A DNA stretch of 64,000 nucleotides from Erwinia pyri (GTDB lineage Bacteria > Pseudomonadota > Gammaproteobacteria > Enterobacterales > Enterobacteriaceae). A model generated the notes under the pieces. The model was not told the origin of the DNA and did not search any database. It was given only the letters and a program-made list of their open reading frames with translations. Shown here piece by piece: positions 30,886 through 40,406 of this stretch. Numbering within the stretch: position 1 is the first letter of the stretch; the number at the start of each line of letters is the position of its first letter. Location: positions 3,162,001 to 3,226,000 of the forward strand of contig NZ_CP132353.1 in assembly GCF_030758455.1 (NCBI RefSeq), given 5' to 3'. The translations under genes and the position numbers were made by a program.

Positions 30886-31613
30886 TAGCGGCCTCCCTTC
30901 GCTTTCAACGCATCGTTATTCAGCGCAGCGAGTTCAGCAGCGATGGTTTTATCCAGGCGCCTCAGGCGCACGGCGTGGATTAAAAAGGCGCAAAGCGCGG
31001 TTGGAATGCCCCAGACGGCAATGTGCAGCGGTTCGGTCTGGATCCCGGCCGACTCCTGCATAAAGTTATGCATAAAGATGATTGCGCCAAAGGCGACGAA
31101 GATATCCTCGCCAAAAAAGAGGCCGACGTTATCGGTCGCGGCAGACATAGCCCGCAGGCGATGACGTACCTCAATAGGCAATTCGCCATAACGGTTTTCC
31201 GTGGCGCCCTCGGCCATTGGTGCCAGAAGCGGACGCACCATCTGCGGATGCCCGCCCAGGCTGGTCAATCCCATCGCGGCGGTGATCTCCCGCACAAACA
31301 GATAGACAATCAGCAGGCGCCCCGCCGTGGCGGTTTTAATCTGGGCAATCCACCCCTGTGCGCGCTCTTTCAGGCCGTGACGCTCCAGCAGGCCGATAAC
31401 CGCCAGCGGCAGCAGCAGGATCAGCGGAAGGTTACGAGTATTGAGGAAACCGGACCCCAGCTTTTCCAGGATATCGCCCAGCGGCATATGGGCAGCCAGC
31501 CCGGTGATCAGGCCAGAGACGATCACTACCAGCACAGGGTTAAACCGGAGTAAAAACCCGATCACAATGGCGACAATGCCTGCCAGCGGCCACAAATTCA
31601 CTGCACTTTCCAT
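30885..31613 (-). CDS. DUF969 family membrane protein, partner of DUF979
   Basis: A 242-residue membrane protein with about six hydrophobic segments (WPLAGIVAIVIGFLLRFNPV at the N-terminus, LILLLPLAVIGLLERHGLKE near residue 65). DUF969 and DUF979 appear as an obligate pair, reminiscent of the two halves of one permease. It lies 73 bases after pxpA, with a hairpin in the gap, and is translationally coupled to DUF979. Substrate unknown; see DUF979. Confidence 0.8.
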   Translation of the reverse strand: MESAVNLWPLAGIVAIVIGFLLRFNPVLVVIVSGLITGLAAHMPLGDILEKLGSGFLNTRNLPLILLLPLAVIGLLERHGLKERAQGWIAQIKTATAGRLLIVYLFVREITAAMGLTSLGGHPQMVRPLLAPMAEGATENRYGELPIEVRHRLRAMSAATDNVGLFFGEDIFVAFGAIIFMHNFMQESAGIQTEPLHIAVWGIPTALCAFLIHAVRLRRLDKTIAAELAALNNDALKAKGGR

Positions 31614-31634
31614 TCATCCTCCCGGGTATAAAGT

Positions 31635-31654
31635 CCTCCGGTATCTGCCGGAGG
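31635..31654 (-). other. Hairpin between pxpA and DUF969
   Basis: CCTCCGG pairs with CCGGAGG around a 6-base loop, with no T-run. It probably adjusts mRNA stability between the catabolic and the membrane genes of the operon. Confidence 0.5.
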
Positions 31655-31686
31655 AGGTCATCGCGTTTTTACGCGTTATTGTTGCC

Positions 31687-32424
31687 TTAGCGGCTGGTCA
31701 CCTGAATTTGATGCTGTTCAAAGGCTTTACGCAGCTGGGCAGCAAATGCCAGCGCATGCGCACCGTCACCATGTACGCAGACGGTTTCAGCCTTCACTTT
31801 TACCCACTCTCCGCTGAGGCTCTTCACCTGCCCCTGCTGGATCATACTCAACGTCTGACCGATCGCCTGCTCATCGCTCTCAACCAGCGCGCCGGGCTGC
31901 GATCGGGGCACCAGCGAACCATCGGCCTGATAGCCCCGGTCAGCAAAAACCTCTTCACGGGTTTGCAACCCCTGCGCCTGAGCGGCACGAATGGATTCGC
32001 TGTTCGCCAGCCCAACCAGCACCAGCTGTGGATCGACCGCTTTTACCGCACGGGCAATAGCGTCAGCCAGCTCCGGCTCCCGGGCGGACTGGTTATACAG
32101 CATGCCGTGCGGCTTCACGTGAACCAGTGTTCCGCCTTCGCTATGAGCAATCGCCTGGAGTGCGCCAATCTGATAAATCAGCTGCGCATAAATGGTTTCC
32201 GGGGGCAGTTGCATCTCTGTGCGGCCAAAGTTCTCCCGATCCGGGAAACTGGGATGAGCGCCAATCGCCACGCCAAACTCCAGCGCCCACAGCACACTTT
32301 GCCGCATGGTTTGCGCATCGCCAGCGTGGAAGCCGCAGGCGATATTGGCGGAAGAAACCAGCTGCAACAGCGCGCGATCGTTTTCACACCCTTCGCCCAG
32401 ATCGGCATTCAAATCAATTTTCAT
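31687..32424 (-). CDS. pxpA: 5-oxoprolinase subunit A
   Basis: LamB/YcsF-family subunit of the ATP-dependent bacterial 5-oxoprolinase, which opens 5-oxoproline (pyroglutamate) to glutamate. The 245 residues start [20 protein letters not shown] and include [27 protein letters not shown] and [10 protein letters not shown]. The start overlaps the pxpC end by 11 bases. Confidence 0.96.
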   Translation of the reverse strand: MKIDLNADLGEGCENDRALLQLVSSANIACGFHAGDAQTMRQSVLWALEFGVAIGAHPSFPDRENFGRTEMQLPPETIYAQLIYQIGALQAIAHSEGGTLVHVKPHGMLYNQSAREPELADAIARAVKAVDPQLVLVGLANSESIRAAQAQGLQTREEVFADRGYQADGSLVPRSQPGALVESDEQAIGQTLSMIQQGQVKSLSGEWVKVKAETVCVHGDGAHALAFAAQLRKAFEQHQIQVTSR

Positions 32425-33346
32425 GCTCTACTCCCCATGCCATTTGTTCTAAGGCAAGCTGCTGCTCGCGCTTAGCTTTCAGCGCTTCGTCTAACGTGCA
32501 GTAGACAAAATGAATCGGTTCACCGAGGCGGATTTGTGCAAGATGGTAGAGATCGGCTTCGATAACGCAGCCGATGCGCGGGTAGCCGCCGGTAGTCTGC
32601 GCATCCGCCATCAGCACAATGGGCTGTCCGTTTGGCGGCACCTGGATCACGCCGGGGATCAGCCCATGCGACAGCATTTCACGTTTGACCGTTCTGGTGA
32701 GCGGCCTGCCCTGTAAACGATAGCCCATGCGGTTACTTTGCGGATTGAGTTTCCAGCCGGTGCGCCAGAAGGCTTCGCGGCTTTCAAAACTGAACTCGTG
32801 AAATTCCGGCCCCATCATCACGCGAATACGGTTGCCAAAAAGCAGCTGACGAACGCCCACTGGCTTGGTGAAGGTTTTCAGCGGCGTCCCCTGAGGAAGC
32901 TGGTCGCCATCCTGCAGCAGGCGGCCTTCAAAACCGCCGAAGCCCGCTTTTGCATCGGTGCTGCAGGAACCCAGCATCGGCTCCAGGGCAAATCCGCCGT
33001 CCAGCGCCAGATAGCTGCGCATTCCACGCTGAGGCATTTTTAACGTCAGGCGCTGCCCCTTTTTCACCGCCGTTCGCCAGCCGGTCCAGACCGGCTGGTT
33101 ATCAATCTCTGCACTGCACCCTGCCCCGGTCAGTGCTATCCAGCCGTCGCGGGAGAACTCAGCGCAAAACTGCCCCAGGGTAATTTCCAGCACCGCGCTG
33201 TTTTTGGCATTGCCCACCAGCAAATTTGCGGTCTCCATGGCGGGATGATCCAGCACACCGCTGAGCCCCACGCCATACTGACGCCAGCCGGTGCGCCCGG
33301 CATCCTGCAGCGTCGTCGCCATACCTGCACGAATGATTTTCAGCAT
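32414..33346 (-). CDS. pxpC: 5-oxoprolinase subunit C
   Basis: Biotin-dependent-carboxyltransferase-like (AHS2/KipA) subunit, 310 residues (same as E. coli YbgK). Visible motifs are [20 protein letters not shown] at the N-terminus and [20 protein letters not shown] near residue 250. It functions with PxpB and PxpA and overlaps both neighbours. Confidence 0.95.
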   Translation of the reverse strand: MLKIIRAGMATTLQDAGRTGWRQYGVGLSGVLDHPAMETANLLVGNAKNSAVLEITLGQFCAEFSRDGWIALTGAGCSAEIDNQPVWTGWRTAVKKGQRLTLKMPQRGMRSYLALDGGFALEPMLGSCSTDAKAGFGGFEGRLLQDGDQLPQGTPLKTFTKPVGVRQLLFGNRIRVMMGPEFHEFSFESREAFWRTGWKLNPQSNRMGYRLQGRPLTRTVKREMLSHGLIPGVIQVPPNGQPIVLMADAQTTGGYPRIGCVIEADLYHLAQIRLGEPIHFVYCTLDEALKAKREQQLALEQMAWGVEHEN

Positions 33347-33996
33347 ATCCCCTCCTTTTGCGGCACAAAGCGGACGCTGTCGCCAGGTCTTAAGAAGGTG
33401 GGAGGCTGATGATGAGGATTGAACAGCGTGATATCCGTCTGGCCAATAAGCTGCCAGCCGCCAGGAGCGGTAAAGGGATAGACCCCGGTCTGGCTACCAC
33501 CGATGCCAACCGAACCTGCAGGCACGGCAACGCGAGGCTCAGCGCGCCGCGGCGTATGCAGGCGATCGTCAAGACCTGCCATATAAGGGAAGCCGGGTTG
33601 GAAACCGATAAAATAGACCACGTAGTGCGCAGAAGCGTGCGCCTCTACCACCTGCCGGGGTGTCAGGCCGCTAAGCCGGGCCACCTCTTCTAAATCGGGT
33701 CCCGCCGCGCCGCCATAAATCACCGGGATCTCTACTTCGCGTGAGGTCATTTCCAGCGCCTCACTGCTCTCCCACCAGGAGTGCAACCACTCAATGGCAT
33801 CAAGGGCCGTTTTCTGCGGATCGCTCAGCATCACGGTGATGTTATTCATCCCCGGCACTACTTCAATCACTTCCGGGTGGGCAGTCAGTCGTGCTGAAAG
33901 CCCCCAGATACGTTGCTGGGCGCTGAGCGTAACGGGGGGTTCAAGCTCAAGCACTACTGCGCGTTCACCTAACAGGTAACAACGAGCTCGTTGCAA
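33340..33996 (-). CDS. pxpB: 5-oxoprolinase subunit B
   Basis: AHS1/KipI-like subunit with a cyclophilin-like C-terminal domain. The 218 residues show [17 protein letters not shown] and FLIGFQPG-type motif [15 protein letters not shown], then [18 protein letters not shown]. It is the first gene of the pxpB-pxpC-pxpA-DUF969-DUF979-pcp run and overlaps pxpC by 7 bases. Confidence 0.95.
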   Translation of the reverse strand: MQRARCYLLGERAVVLELEPPVTLSAQQRIWGLSARLTAHPEVIEVVPGMNNITVMLSDPQKTALDAIEWLHSWWESSEALEMTSREVEIPVIYGGAAGPDLEEVARLSGLTPRQVVEAHASAHYVVYFIGFQPGFPYMAGLDDRLHTPRRAEPRVAVPAGSVGIGGSQTGVYPFTAPGGWQLIGQTDITLFNPHHQPPTFLRPGDSVRFVPQKEGIC

Positions 33997-34116
33997 AACG
34001 CTCCTCCTGACCTGAAATCAAGGCCATCTGAATGATCTGTAAGACAAACAGTTATGCTGAAATGTCAGGAAGGTGTCAACACTGTTGCAGGCGGTTTCAC
34101 AACCGCCTGCTGAAAA

Positions 34117-34860
34117 TCAGGCAGGATTAGGGATATCGATAAAGGTTACGTCGAGTTCGTAGTGCTCTGCGAGCCACTCTCCGAGCGCCTGAATACCGCA
34201 GCGTTCAGTGGCATGGTGACCAGCGGCAAAGAAGTGCAGGCCCTGCTCACGCGCGCTGTGAATGGTCTGTTCAGAAACCTCACCGGAGATAAACGCATCC
34301 ACGCCAAAAGCGGCGGCGGCATCAATGTAGCCCTGACCACCGCCAGAACACCATGCGATGCGGCGAATAACCTTTGGCGCATTATCGCCACAGTGCAGCG
34401 GTTCACGCCCCAGGACCTGACCGATCCGCTGTGCCAGCTCTTCACCAGTCAGCGCATCGGTCAACTCACCCCACGGCAGCAGCTGTTCAATCTGCCCACG
34501 CACCTCTATACCCAGTAGCTTCGCCAGTTGCGCGTTGTTGCCCAGTTGCGGATGCGCATCCAGCGGCAGATGCCAGCCAAACATATTGATATCGTTAGCC
34601 AGCAGCGTTTTAAGGCGGTTGCGCTTCATGCCCCTGATGATGGCAGGTTCGTTTTTCCAGAAATAGCCGTGATGAACCAGCACTGCATCAGCTTCCAGAC
34701 GGACAGCTTCATCCAGTAAAGCCTGAGAAGCGGTGACGCCAGTGATGATCTTCTTCACCTCAGCGCGTCCCTCTACCTGAAGCCCGTTGGGGCCATAGTC
34801 GCTGAAGGCGGCGCTATTTAACTGCTGATTCACAATCTCTTCAAGTTCTGTATTACGCAT
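34117..34860 (-). CDS. ybgI: NIF3-family dinuclear metal protein YbgI
   Basis: Toroidal hexameric protein of 247 residues with a dimetal site; proposed hydrolase (GTP cyclohydrolase I type 2-like), true role unproven. Metal-binding segments are DAVLVHHGYFWKNE and the C-terminal HHATERCGIQALGEWL. It precedes the pxp genes by 120 bases, the same neighbour order as in E. coli. Confidence 0.93.
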   Translation of the reverse strand: MRNTELEEIVNQQLNSAAFSDYGPNGLQVEGRAEVKKIITGVTASQALLDEAVRLEADAVLVHHGYFWKNEPAIIRGMKRNRLKTLLANDINMFGWHLPLDAHPQLGNNAQLAKLLGIEVRGQIEQLLPWGELTDALTGEELAQRIGQVLGREPLHCGDNAPKVIRRIAWCSGGGQGYIDAAAAFGVDAFISGEVSEQTIHSAREQGLHFFAAGHHATERCGIQALGEWLAEHYELDVTFIDIPNPA

Positions 34861-34950
34861 AACAATTCCCGGCGTGTTCGTGACCCCACAAGCCCGGCCG
34901 CTGTTATCGCGGCGGGCCGGCAGTAAATGTTACAGGCAACAATAGCAAAA

Positions 34951-36372
34951 TTATTTGCGTGCTGCTTCAAACGCCGCAAGCGTACGTTTCCGCGCTTCTT
35001 TGTGATCCACAATTGGCGGCGGGTAATCCAGCGACCTCTGATTATTTTCTGCCCAGAGGTGAGGTTGATGAATATATTTTACCGGTACCTCTTTCAGCTC
35101 AGGCAGCCATTTACGAATGAATTCTCCCTCTTTGTCGAAACGTTCTCCCTGGGTGGTAGGGTTGAAGATGCGAAAATAGGGGGCGGAATCATTCCCGGTG
35201 GAGGCCGCCCATTGCCAGCCGCCATTGTTAGCGGCCAGATCGCCATCTATCAGTTGCGACATGAAATAGCGCTCCCCTTTCCGCCAGTCAATCAGCAGAT
35301 CCTTGATCAGAAAGCTGGCCGTTATCATGCGCAGCCGGTTGTGCATCCAGCCTGTTGTATTTAGCTGGCGCATCGCTGCATCGACAATGGGATAACCCGT
35401 CCTGCCCTGCTGCCAGGCCTGCAGCCGCTTCTCGTCCTCCTGCCACTGCACCTTTTTGGTCCAGCTGATAAAAGGCTGGTTTTTACAGAGCTTCGGCCAG
35501 GCAACCAGCAGATGACGGTAGAAATCCCGCCAGATAAGTTCGTTCAGCCAGCTGTAGACGTTGCTGTCGTGGATTCCCTGCGGCTGCTCGGTGAGCAGAC
35601 GGTGCAGGCACTGACGGGGCGACAATACTCCGGTCGCCAGATAAGCAGAGAGGCGGCTGGTGCCCTCCAGGGAGGGAAAGTCCCGGCTCTCTTTATAGTG
35701 CATCACCGGCTGCTGACAAAACTGCCTGAGCTGCTGTAGCCCCGCTTTTTCGCCTGCGGCAAACAATGTGTTGTCGAATTCATCGCAGGGATAGCTGAAG
35801 GGGGTAATGGCGGGAATGTCCGTTATCGGGCCATTCTCTCTGGCCCTGGGTGCGGGAACACACTCGGGCAATCCATCCTGAAGGCGTTTGATAAATGCCC
35901 GGCTAAATGGCGTGAAGACCTGATACATCTCACGGTTGCCGGTTAACAAACTGCCCGGTGGGAGCAGCAGGCTGTCATCAAAGCCCTGAGTAATGATACC
36001 CAGATCGTCCAGGGTTCTTTCCGCTGCGGCATCCCGCTCACGCTCGTTGACTTCATATTGATAGTTGTAGAACAGACGATCGACGTGATGCTGCTGACAA
36101 AAGTCCTTCAGCAGTTCAACAGAAGCGGCAAAATCGTGGCACTCAGCGGTATGCAGCGCAATGCCTTTATCGGCCAGCGTCTGCCGAAGCTCCAGCAGGC
36201 TCTGATAAATAAATGCTGCCTGCTTCGGGGCCATTGTATGCGCCTCCCACTGCCCCGGCGTGGCGATAAACAGCGCCAGCACCGTGGCATCGGCGTTGCG
36301 GCAGGCAGCATGCAGAGCGTAATTATCGTGGCTGCGCAGATCGTTGCGCAGCCAGACTAAATGGGTTGCCAT
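34951..36372 (-). CDS. phr: Deoxyribodipyrimidine photolyase
   Basis: Light-driven repair of cyclobutane pyrimidine dimers with FAD and a folate antenna. The 473 residues comprise an N-terminal antenna domain (MATHLVWLRNDLRSHDNYAL) and a C-terminal FAD domain with LNELIWRDFYRHLL, TGYPIVDAAMRQL, TGWMHNRLRMI and WQWAASTGNDSAPYFRIFNP. Length matches E. coli (472). It lies 17 bases after the DUF523-YbgA fusion, so the two are likely co-transcribed. A hairpin (GCCCGGCCGC with GCGGCGGGC) lies in the 90-base gap to ybgI. Confidence 0.97.
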   Translation of the reverse strand: MATHLVWLRNDLRSHDNYALHAACRNADATVLALFIATPGQWEAHTMAPKQAAFIYQSLLELRQTLADKGIALHTAECHDFAASVELLKDFCQQHHVDRLFYNYQYEVNERERDAAAERTLDDLGIITQGFDDSLLLPPGSLLTGNREMYQVFTPFSRAFIKRLQDGLPECVPAPRARENGPITDIPAITPFSYPCDEFDNTLFAAGEKAGLQQLRQFCQQPVMHYKESRDFPSLEGTSRLSAYLATGVLSPRQCLHRLLTEQPQGIHDSNVYSWLNELIWRDFYRHLLVAWPKLCKNQPFISWTKKVQWQEDEKRLQAWQQGRTGYPIVDAAMRQLNTTGWMHNRLRMITASFLIKDLLIDWRKGERYFMSQLIDGDLAANNGGWQWAASTGNDSAPYFRIFNPTTQGERFDKEGEFIRKWLPELKEVPVKYIHQPHLWAENNQRSLDYPPPIVDHKEARKRTLAAFEAARK

Positions 36373-36389
36373 GACTATTCCTGAATAAA

Positions 36390-37346
36390 CTAATGTCCGT
36401 AACGCAGGCGCAGCGCTTCGGGATAGGGTTCAAAATAACGCTGCTGCGCCAGATAGGGATCGGGGAACTCGGCCATGTAGTGTTTCAACAGGGTCAGAGG
36501 CGCCAGCAGCGGCTGCAGGCCCTGACGATAATGCTCAATCAGCGAGGCCAGTTCCTGCCGCTGTTTGGAAGTCAGCTGCGGGCGGAAGTAGCCCTGCACA
36601 TGCATCAGCACATTGGTGTGGTTGCCGCGGGTAGCCTGGTTCTTAAGAAGGTCCATCAACCGCTGGCGGTATTCAAAGGCGTAATCCTCAAGGGAGGCCC
36701 AGTCAGCCATTGCCGCCACAAAGCGCCCAATTTCGCGATATTCCGGTTGGGAATGGGCAAGCAGAGAGAGTTTGTAACGGCTGTGGAAAGCCATCAGCTT
36801 GCTGCGAGTAAGCCCACTGCGCCACATCTCGTTAAACTCATGCAGCGTGTAAATCCGCTCGACAAAGTTTTCGCGCAAAATGGGATCGTGCAGGCGACCA
36901 TCCTCTTCAACGGGCAGCCACGGCATCTGCGCCATCAGCTCGCGGGTAAATATGCCCACGCCTTCTTTGCGATTGTTGTTATTGTCCGGCTGATAAACCC
37001 GCACGCGCTCCATGCCGCAGCTTGGGGATTTGGCACAAACGATGTAGCCACAAAGATGGTGAAGCGTGGCAATACGCTTTTCCGACCAGCTCTGCATTTC
37101 ATCTGTAAGCGGCTCCCCTTTACCATTACTGAAGCAAAGCGCCGGCGTTCCCTCTTCTCTTTCAGTCAGGCGCAGTGCCGGTCGAGGCGTCGGTAAACCG
37201 ATAGCCATCTCAGGGCAGGCAGGTTCATAGCGGATGTAAGGGGCGAGATCTTCTGCGGCGAAAGCGCAACGTTTATGGCCGCCATCAAAACGGACAGTAT
37301 CGCCCAGTAAACAGGCGCTGATACCGACGGGAATTTTCTCGCTCAT
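36390..37346 (-). CDS. DUF523 (TudS-like) - DUF1722 (YbgA) fusion protein
   Basis: A 318-residue cytoplasmic protein. Residues 1-~150 belong to DUF523, the family of the [4Fe-4S] thiouracil desulfidase TudS, with candidate cluster cysteines C12 (SACLLG), C44 (EPACPE) and C110 (SPSCGME). Residues ~165-318 are DUF1722, the whole of E. coli YbgA (169 aa), with FHSRYKLSLLAHSQPEY and LLKHYMAEFPDPYLAQQRYF. It is directly upstream of phr, the usual position of ybgA. The arrangement suggests repair or salvage of thiolated or photo-damaged pyrimidines; the activity of DUF1722 is unknown. Confidence 0.88.
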   Translation of the reverse strand: MSEKIPVGISACLLGDTVRFDGGHKRCAFAAEDLAPYIRYEPACPEMAIGLPTPRPALRLTEREEGTPALCFSNGKGEPLTDEMQSWSEKRIATLHHLCGYIVCAKSPSCGMERVRVYQPDNNNNRKEGVGIFTRELMAQMPWLPVEEDGRLHDPILRENFVERIYTLHEFNEMWRSGLTRSKLMAFHSRYKLSLLAHSQPEYREIGRFVAAMADWASLEDYAFEYRQRLMDLLKNQATRGNHTNVLMHVQGYFRPQLTSKQRQELASLIEHYRQGLQPLLAPLTLLKHYMAEFPDPYLAQQRYFEPYPEALRLRYGH

Positions 37347-37441
37347 AGTTGTACAACCTCCAACTTCCTGTAGAGGTTTAAGTGTAGCTGAAAGTTCACT
37401 AATAAGCGCGATGTCTCTGAGGAAAGATCGACCTCAGGCGA

Positions 37442-37469
37442 AAAAAATCCCGCCTTAGCGGGATTTTTT
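37442..37469 (-). terminator. ybfA terminator
   Basis: AATCCCGC (37446-37453) pairs with GCGGGATT (37458-37465) around CTTA. A-runs lie before it and T-runs after it, so it can act on either strand; on the minus strand it follows ybfA by 3 bases. Confidence 0.9.
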
Positions 37470-37674
37470 AGTAGAAATCAGAGCCGACGGCTTCCGACTG
37501 CGCCAGCCAGACAGGCTGACTGCTGGTTTTCAGCCAGAAACGGTGCAGATAGCTGTAAAAACGGGCACGATCCCGACGAAACAGCATAAAAGGCAAGGCG
37601 AGCAAGCCGACCACCAGAACACCTGCGCGACGCAGGACGATTCGGGTTAACGAGTAATGCTGATAAAGATGCAT
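37468..37674 (-). CDS. ybfA: DUF2517 family protein YbfA
   Basis: A 68-residue protein with one hydrophobic helix (~12-32) and the conserved segment ALPFMLFRRDRARFYSYLHR followed by a C-terminus ending SDFY. It matches E. coli YbfA (68 aa), which lies just upstream of the kdp operon. Function unknown; probably a small inner-membrane protein. Confidence 0.88.
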   Translation of the reverse strand: MHLYQHYSLTRIVLRRAGVLVVGLLALPFMLFRRDRARFYSYLHRFWLKTSSQPVWLAQSEAVGSDFY

Positions 37675-37995
37675 ACGTCCTCCGGGAAGCGAAATAATCG
37701 TTGAGTAATCTGAGCAAAATAATAGCGCTTACTGTGTAATTTTACTACTCATCCGACCACTAATTTGCTGAAAAAAAGCGCAGCCTGCCGGTTATAGCGT
37801 AATTAAGTTACAGAAAAGTTAATTTCAGCCTCAGCCTTAACAATTAATCAACGCCACCGCTCTTAAACTCCCCTGGCAAAAGCAGTAACAGGAATTATGA
37901 GGAGAAGGTTTGCAGCCAACAGGCGGCATATTTGATAAATTGAAACCTGTGTCTGAATCTCCGGGCTGGCAGTTCAACAGGATGAAAAGATAGCC
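37675..37995 (+). other. Intergenic region upstream of kdpE; possible scar of lost kdpFABCD
   Basis: These 321 bases lie where kdpFABCD would stand in E. coli, but hold no complete gene. Directly before kdpE a frame of 30 codons (37901-37990) runs to a TAG 2 bases before the GTG start, the spacing expected of a kdpD 3' end. Its translation includes QPTGGIFDKLKPVSES, which faintly resembles a histidine-kinase tail. The evidence for a remnant is weak. Confidence 0.35.
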
Positions 37996-38676
37996 GTGAC
38001 CACTGTGCTGATCGTTGAAGATGAAAAAGAGATCCGCCGCTTTCTGCGTATTGCGCTGGAGGGAGAATCGCTGCGCGTGTTTGACGCCGAGACCCTGCAA
38101 CGGGGCCTGATTGAGGCTGCCACACGCAAACCCGATCTGGTGATTCTGGATTTAGGTTTACCTGATGGCGATGGCAGCGAGTTTATCCGCGAAGTGCGCC
38201 AGTGGAGCGCCATGCCGGTTATTGTGCTGTCAGCCCGCAGCGACGAGCAGGATAAAATTGCCGCGCTGGATGCAGGCGCAGATGATTTTCTCACTAAACC
38301 GTTTGGCATCGGGGAGCTGATGGCCAGAGTCCGCGTGGCGCTGCGAAACCGCGACGCCTCCAATGCTGCCACGCCCAGAGAGATCACCTTTGGTGATGTC
38401 AGCGTGGATATTGCAGGCAGACGCGTGACTCGGGGTGGAACGGAGTTACATCTGACCCCTATTGAGTTCCGTTTACTGGTAAGCCTGTTGAATCATGCCG
38501 GTAAAGTCATGACCCAGCGCCAGCTGCTGAATCAGGTCTGGGGACCCAATGCGGTTGAGCACAGTCACTACCTGCGTATCTACATGGGCCATTTACGGCA
38601 AAAGCTGGAAGAAAAACCGGCACAACCCCGCCACTTGATCACAGAAACGGGCGTAGGCTACCGGTTTATGCCCTGA
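37996..38676 (+). CDS. kdpE: Response regulator KdpE, without its kinase or transporter genes
   Basis: OmpR/PhoB-family transcription factor. The receiver domain (1-~120) has E8/D9, phospho-acceptor D52 (VILDLGLPDGDG) and K101. The winged helix (~130-226) ends in RHLITETGVGYRFMP. The start is GTG and the length (226) matches E. coli KdpE (225). In E. coli it activates kdpFABC in response to low K+ through KdpD. Here neither kdpD nor kdpFABC is adjacent, so its partner must lie elsewhere or it acts without one. pgm is convergent downstream. Confidence 0.93.
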   Translation: MTTVLIVEDEKEIRRFLRIALEGESLRVFDAETLQRGLIEAATRKPDLVILDLGLPDGDGSEFIREVRQWSAMPVIVLSARSDEQDKIAALDAGADDFLTKPFGIGELMARVRVALRNRDASNAATPREITFGDVSVDIAGRRVTRGGTELHLTPIEFRLLVSLLNHAGKVMTQRQLLNQVWGPNAVEHSHYLRIYMGHLRQKLEEKPAQPRHLITETGVGYRFMP

Positions 38677-38690
38677 GCGGGCGAGAACGC

Positions 38691-38718
38691 ATAAAAAAAG
38701 GCGCTGAATCAGCGCCTT
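38691..38718 (-). terminator. pgm terminator
   Basis: AAGGCGCT (38698-38705) pairs with AGCGCCTT (38711-38718) around a 5-base loop, with seven T on the minus strand after it. It lies 18 bases past the pgm stop and could also slow kdpE read-through. Confidence 0.88.
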
Positions 38719-38735
38719 GATAAGTATCGCAGCAA

Positions 38736-40376
38736 TTATGCGTTTTTCAGCACTTCACTGACAATTTCTACTGCTTCTTTCTCAATCTTCTCGCGGTGTT
38801 CAGCACCGAGGAAGCTTTCACAGTAAATTTTGTAGGCGTCTTCGGTACCTGAAGGACGGGCAGCGAACCAGCCGTTCTCCGTCATCACTTTTAATCCGCC
38901 GATCGATGCGCCATTACCTGGTGCCGCAGTCAGACGTGCAGTGATCGGATCGCCCGCCAGCGTGTCAGCGCTTACCATCTCTGGTGAAAGCTTAGAGAGC
39001 GCCGCTTTTTGCGCGGAAGTCGCAGAAGCCTGCAAACGGTTATAGCTTGGTGCGCCAAAGCGTTCTGCCAGCTCGTCATAGTGCTGCTGTGGGTTTTTGC
39101 CCGTTACTGCGGTGATTTCCGCGGCCAGCAGGCACATGATGATGCCATCTTTATCGGTAGACCACGGCGTTCCGTCAAAGCGCAGGAAGGATGCGCCCGC
39201 ACTCTCCTCGCCACCGAAACCGAAGCTGCCATCAAACAGACCATCGACAAACCACTTGAAGCCAACCGGAACTTCAACCAGCTTGCGGCCGATATCATTT
39301 ACCACCCGGTCAATCATCGCGCTGGATACCAGCGTTTTACCGACGGCAACCTCTTTGCCCCACTGTGGCCGGTTCTGGAACAGGTAGTTGATAGCCACGG
39401 CCAGGTAATGGTTTGGATTCATCAGACCAGCCGGGGTAACAATACCGTGACGGTCATAATCGGGATCGTTAGCGAAAGCGAGATCGAATTTATCACGCAA
39501 AGCCAGCAGGCCAGCCATCGCGCTTTCTGATGAGCAATCCATACGGATTACGCCATCTTTATCGAGATGCATAAAGCGGAAGGTCTGATCCACTGAATCG
39601 TTAACGATGGTCAAATCCAGGTTATAGAACTCAGCGATACGCTGCCAGTAGGCAATACCGGAGCCGCCTAACGGATCTACCCCGATTTTCAGACCGGCTT
39701 TCTGAATGGCAGGAATATCAACAATCTGTGCCAGGCCTTCAATGTAGGGCTGGATCAAATCCTTTTCCTGCAGATGGCCACTTTCCCAGGCTTTATCCAG
39801 CGCGATGCGCTTCACACCTTTAAGGCCATCCTGGATCAACGCATTAGCACGGTCTTCCACCACTTTCGTGACGTTGGTATCGGCCGGGCCGCCGTTTGGC
39901 GGATTGTATTTGATACCGCCATCTTCTGGCGGATTATGTGAAGGGGTGATGACAATCCCGTCAGCCTGCGCGCCACCCGCTTTGTTGTGTTCAAGAATAG
40001 CGTTTGAAATTGCAGGAGTCGGCGTATACCCGTTGTCCAACTGTACGATAACATCCACGCCGTTAGCGGCCAGCACTTCCAGAACGGAAATAATGGCTGG
40101 CTCAGAGAGCGCGTGGGTATCTTTGCCTACGTAGCAAGGACCGGTGATGCCGTTCTTTTTGCGCTCTTCAGCAATTGCCTGAGCAATAGCCAGAATATGC
40201 GTCTCGTTGAAGCTCTGACGCCCTGCACTGCCGCGATGGCCAGATGTGCCGAATTTCACCGCATGCTCTGCGTTGCCCAGATCGGGCTGCAGGACATAAT
40301 ATTGTGACGTTAATTGTGCAACGTTAATCAAATCACTCTGCTGGGCTGGTTGCCCGGCACGGGGGTGATTGGCCAT
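38736..40376 (-). CDS. pgm: Phosphoglucomutase (alpha-D-glucose phosphate-specific)
   Basis: Interconverts glucose 1-phosphate and glucose 6-phosphate, feeding UDP-glucose, polysaccharide and osmoprotectant synthesis. The 546 residues (same as E. coli) carry the catalytic phosphoserine S146 in [13 protein letters not shown], the Mg2+ loop [17 protein letters not shown] and the phosphate-binding [12 protein letters not shown]. It lies 30 bases after seqA, with which it is cotranscribed in E. coli. Confidence 0.98.
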   Translation of the reverse strand: MANHPRAGQPAQQSDLINVAQLTSQYYVLQPDLGNAEHAVKFGTSGHRGSAGRQSFNETHILAIAQAIAEERKKNGITGPCYVGKDTHALSEPAIISVLEVLAANGVDVIVQLDNGYTPTPAISNAILEHNKAGGAQADGIVITPSHNPPEDGGIKYNPPNGGPADTNVTKVVEDRANALIQDGLKGVKRIALDKAWESGHLQEKDLIQPYIEGLAQIVDIPAIQKAGLKIGVDPLGGSGIAYWQRIAEFYNLDLTIVNDSVDQTFRFMHLDKDGVIRMDCSSESAMAGLLALRDKFDLAFANDPDYDRHGIVTPAGLMNPNHYLAVAINYLFQNRPQWGKEVAVGKTLVSSAMIDRVVNDIGRKLVEVPVGFKWFVDGLFDGSFGFGGEESAGASFLRFDGTPWSTDKDGIIMCLLAAEITAVTGKNPQQHYDELAERFGAPSYNRLQASATSAQKAALSKLSPEMVSADTLAGDPITARLTAAPGNGASIGGLKVMTENGWFAARPSGTEDAYKIYCESFLGAEHREKIEKEAVEIVSEVLKNA

Positions 40377-40406
40377 TGGCGATTCTCCCTGACGCTTCTT
40401 AATCAG

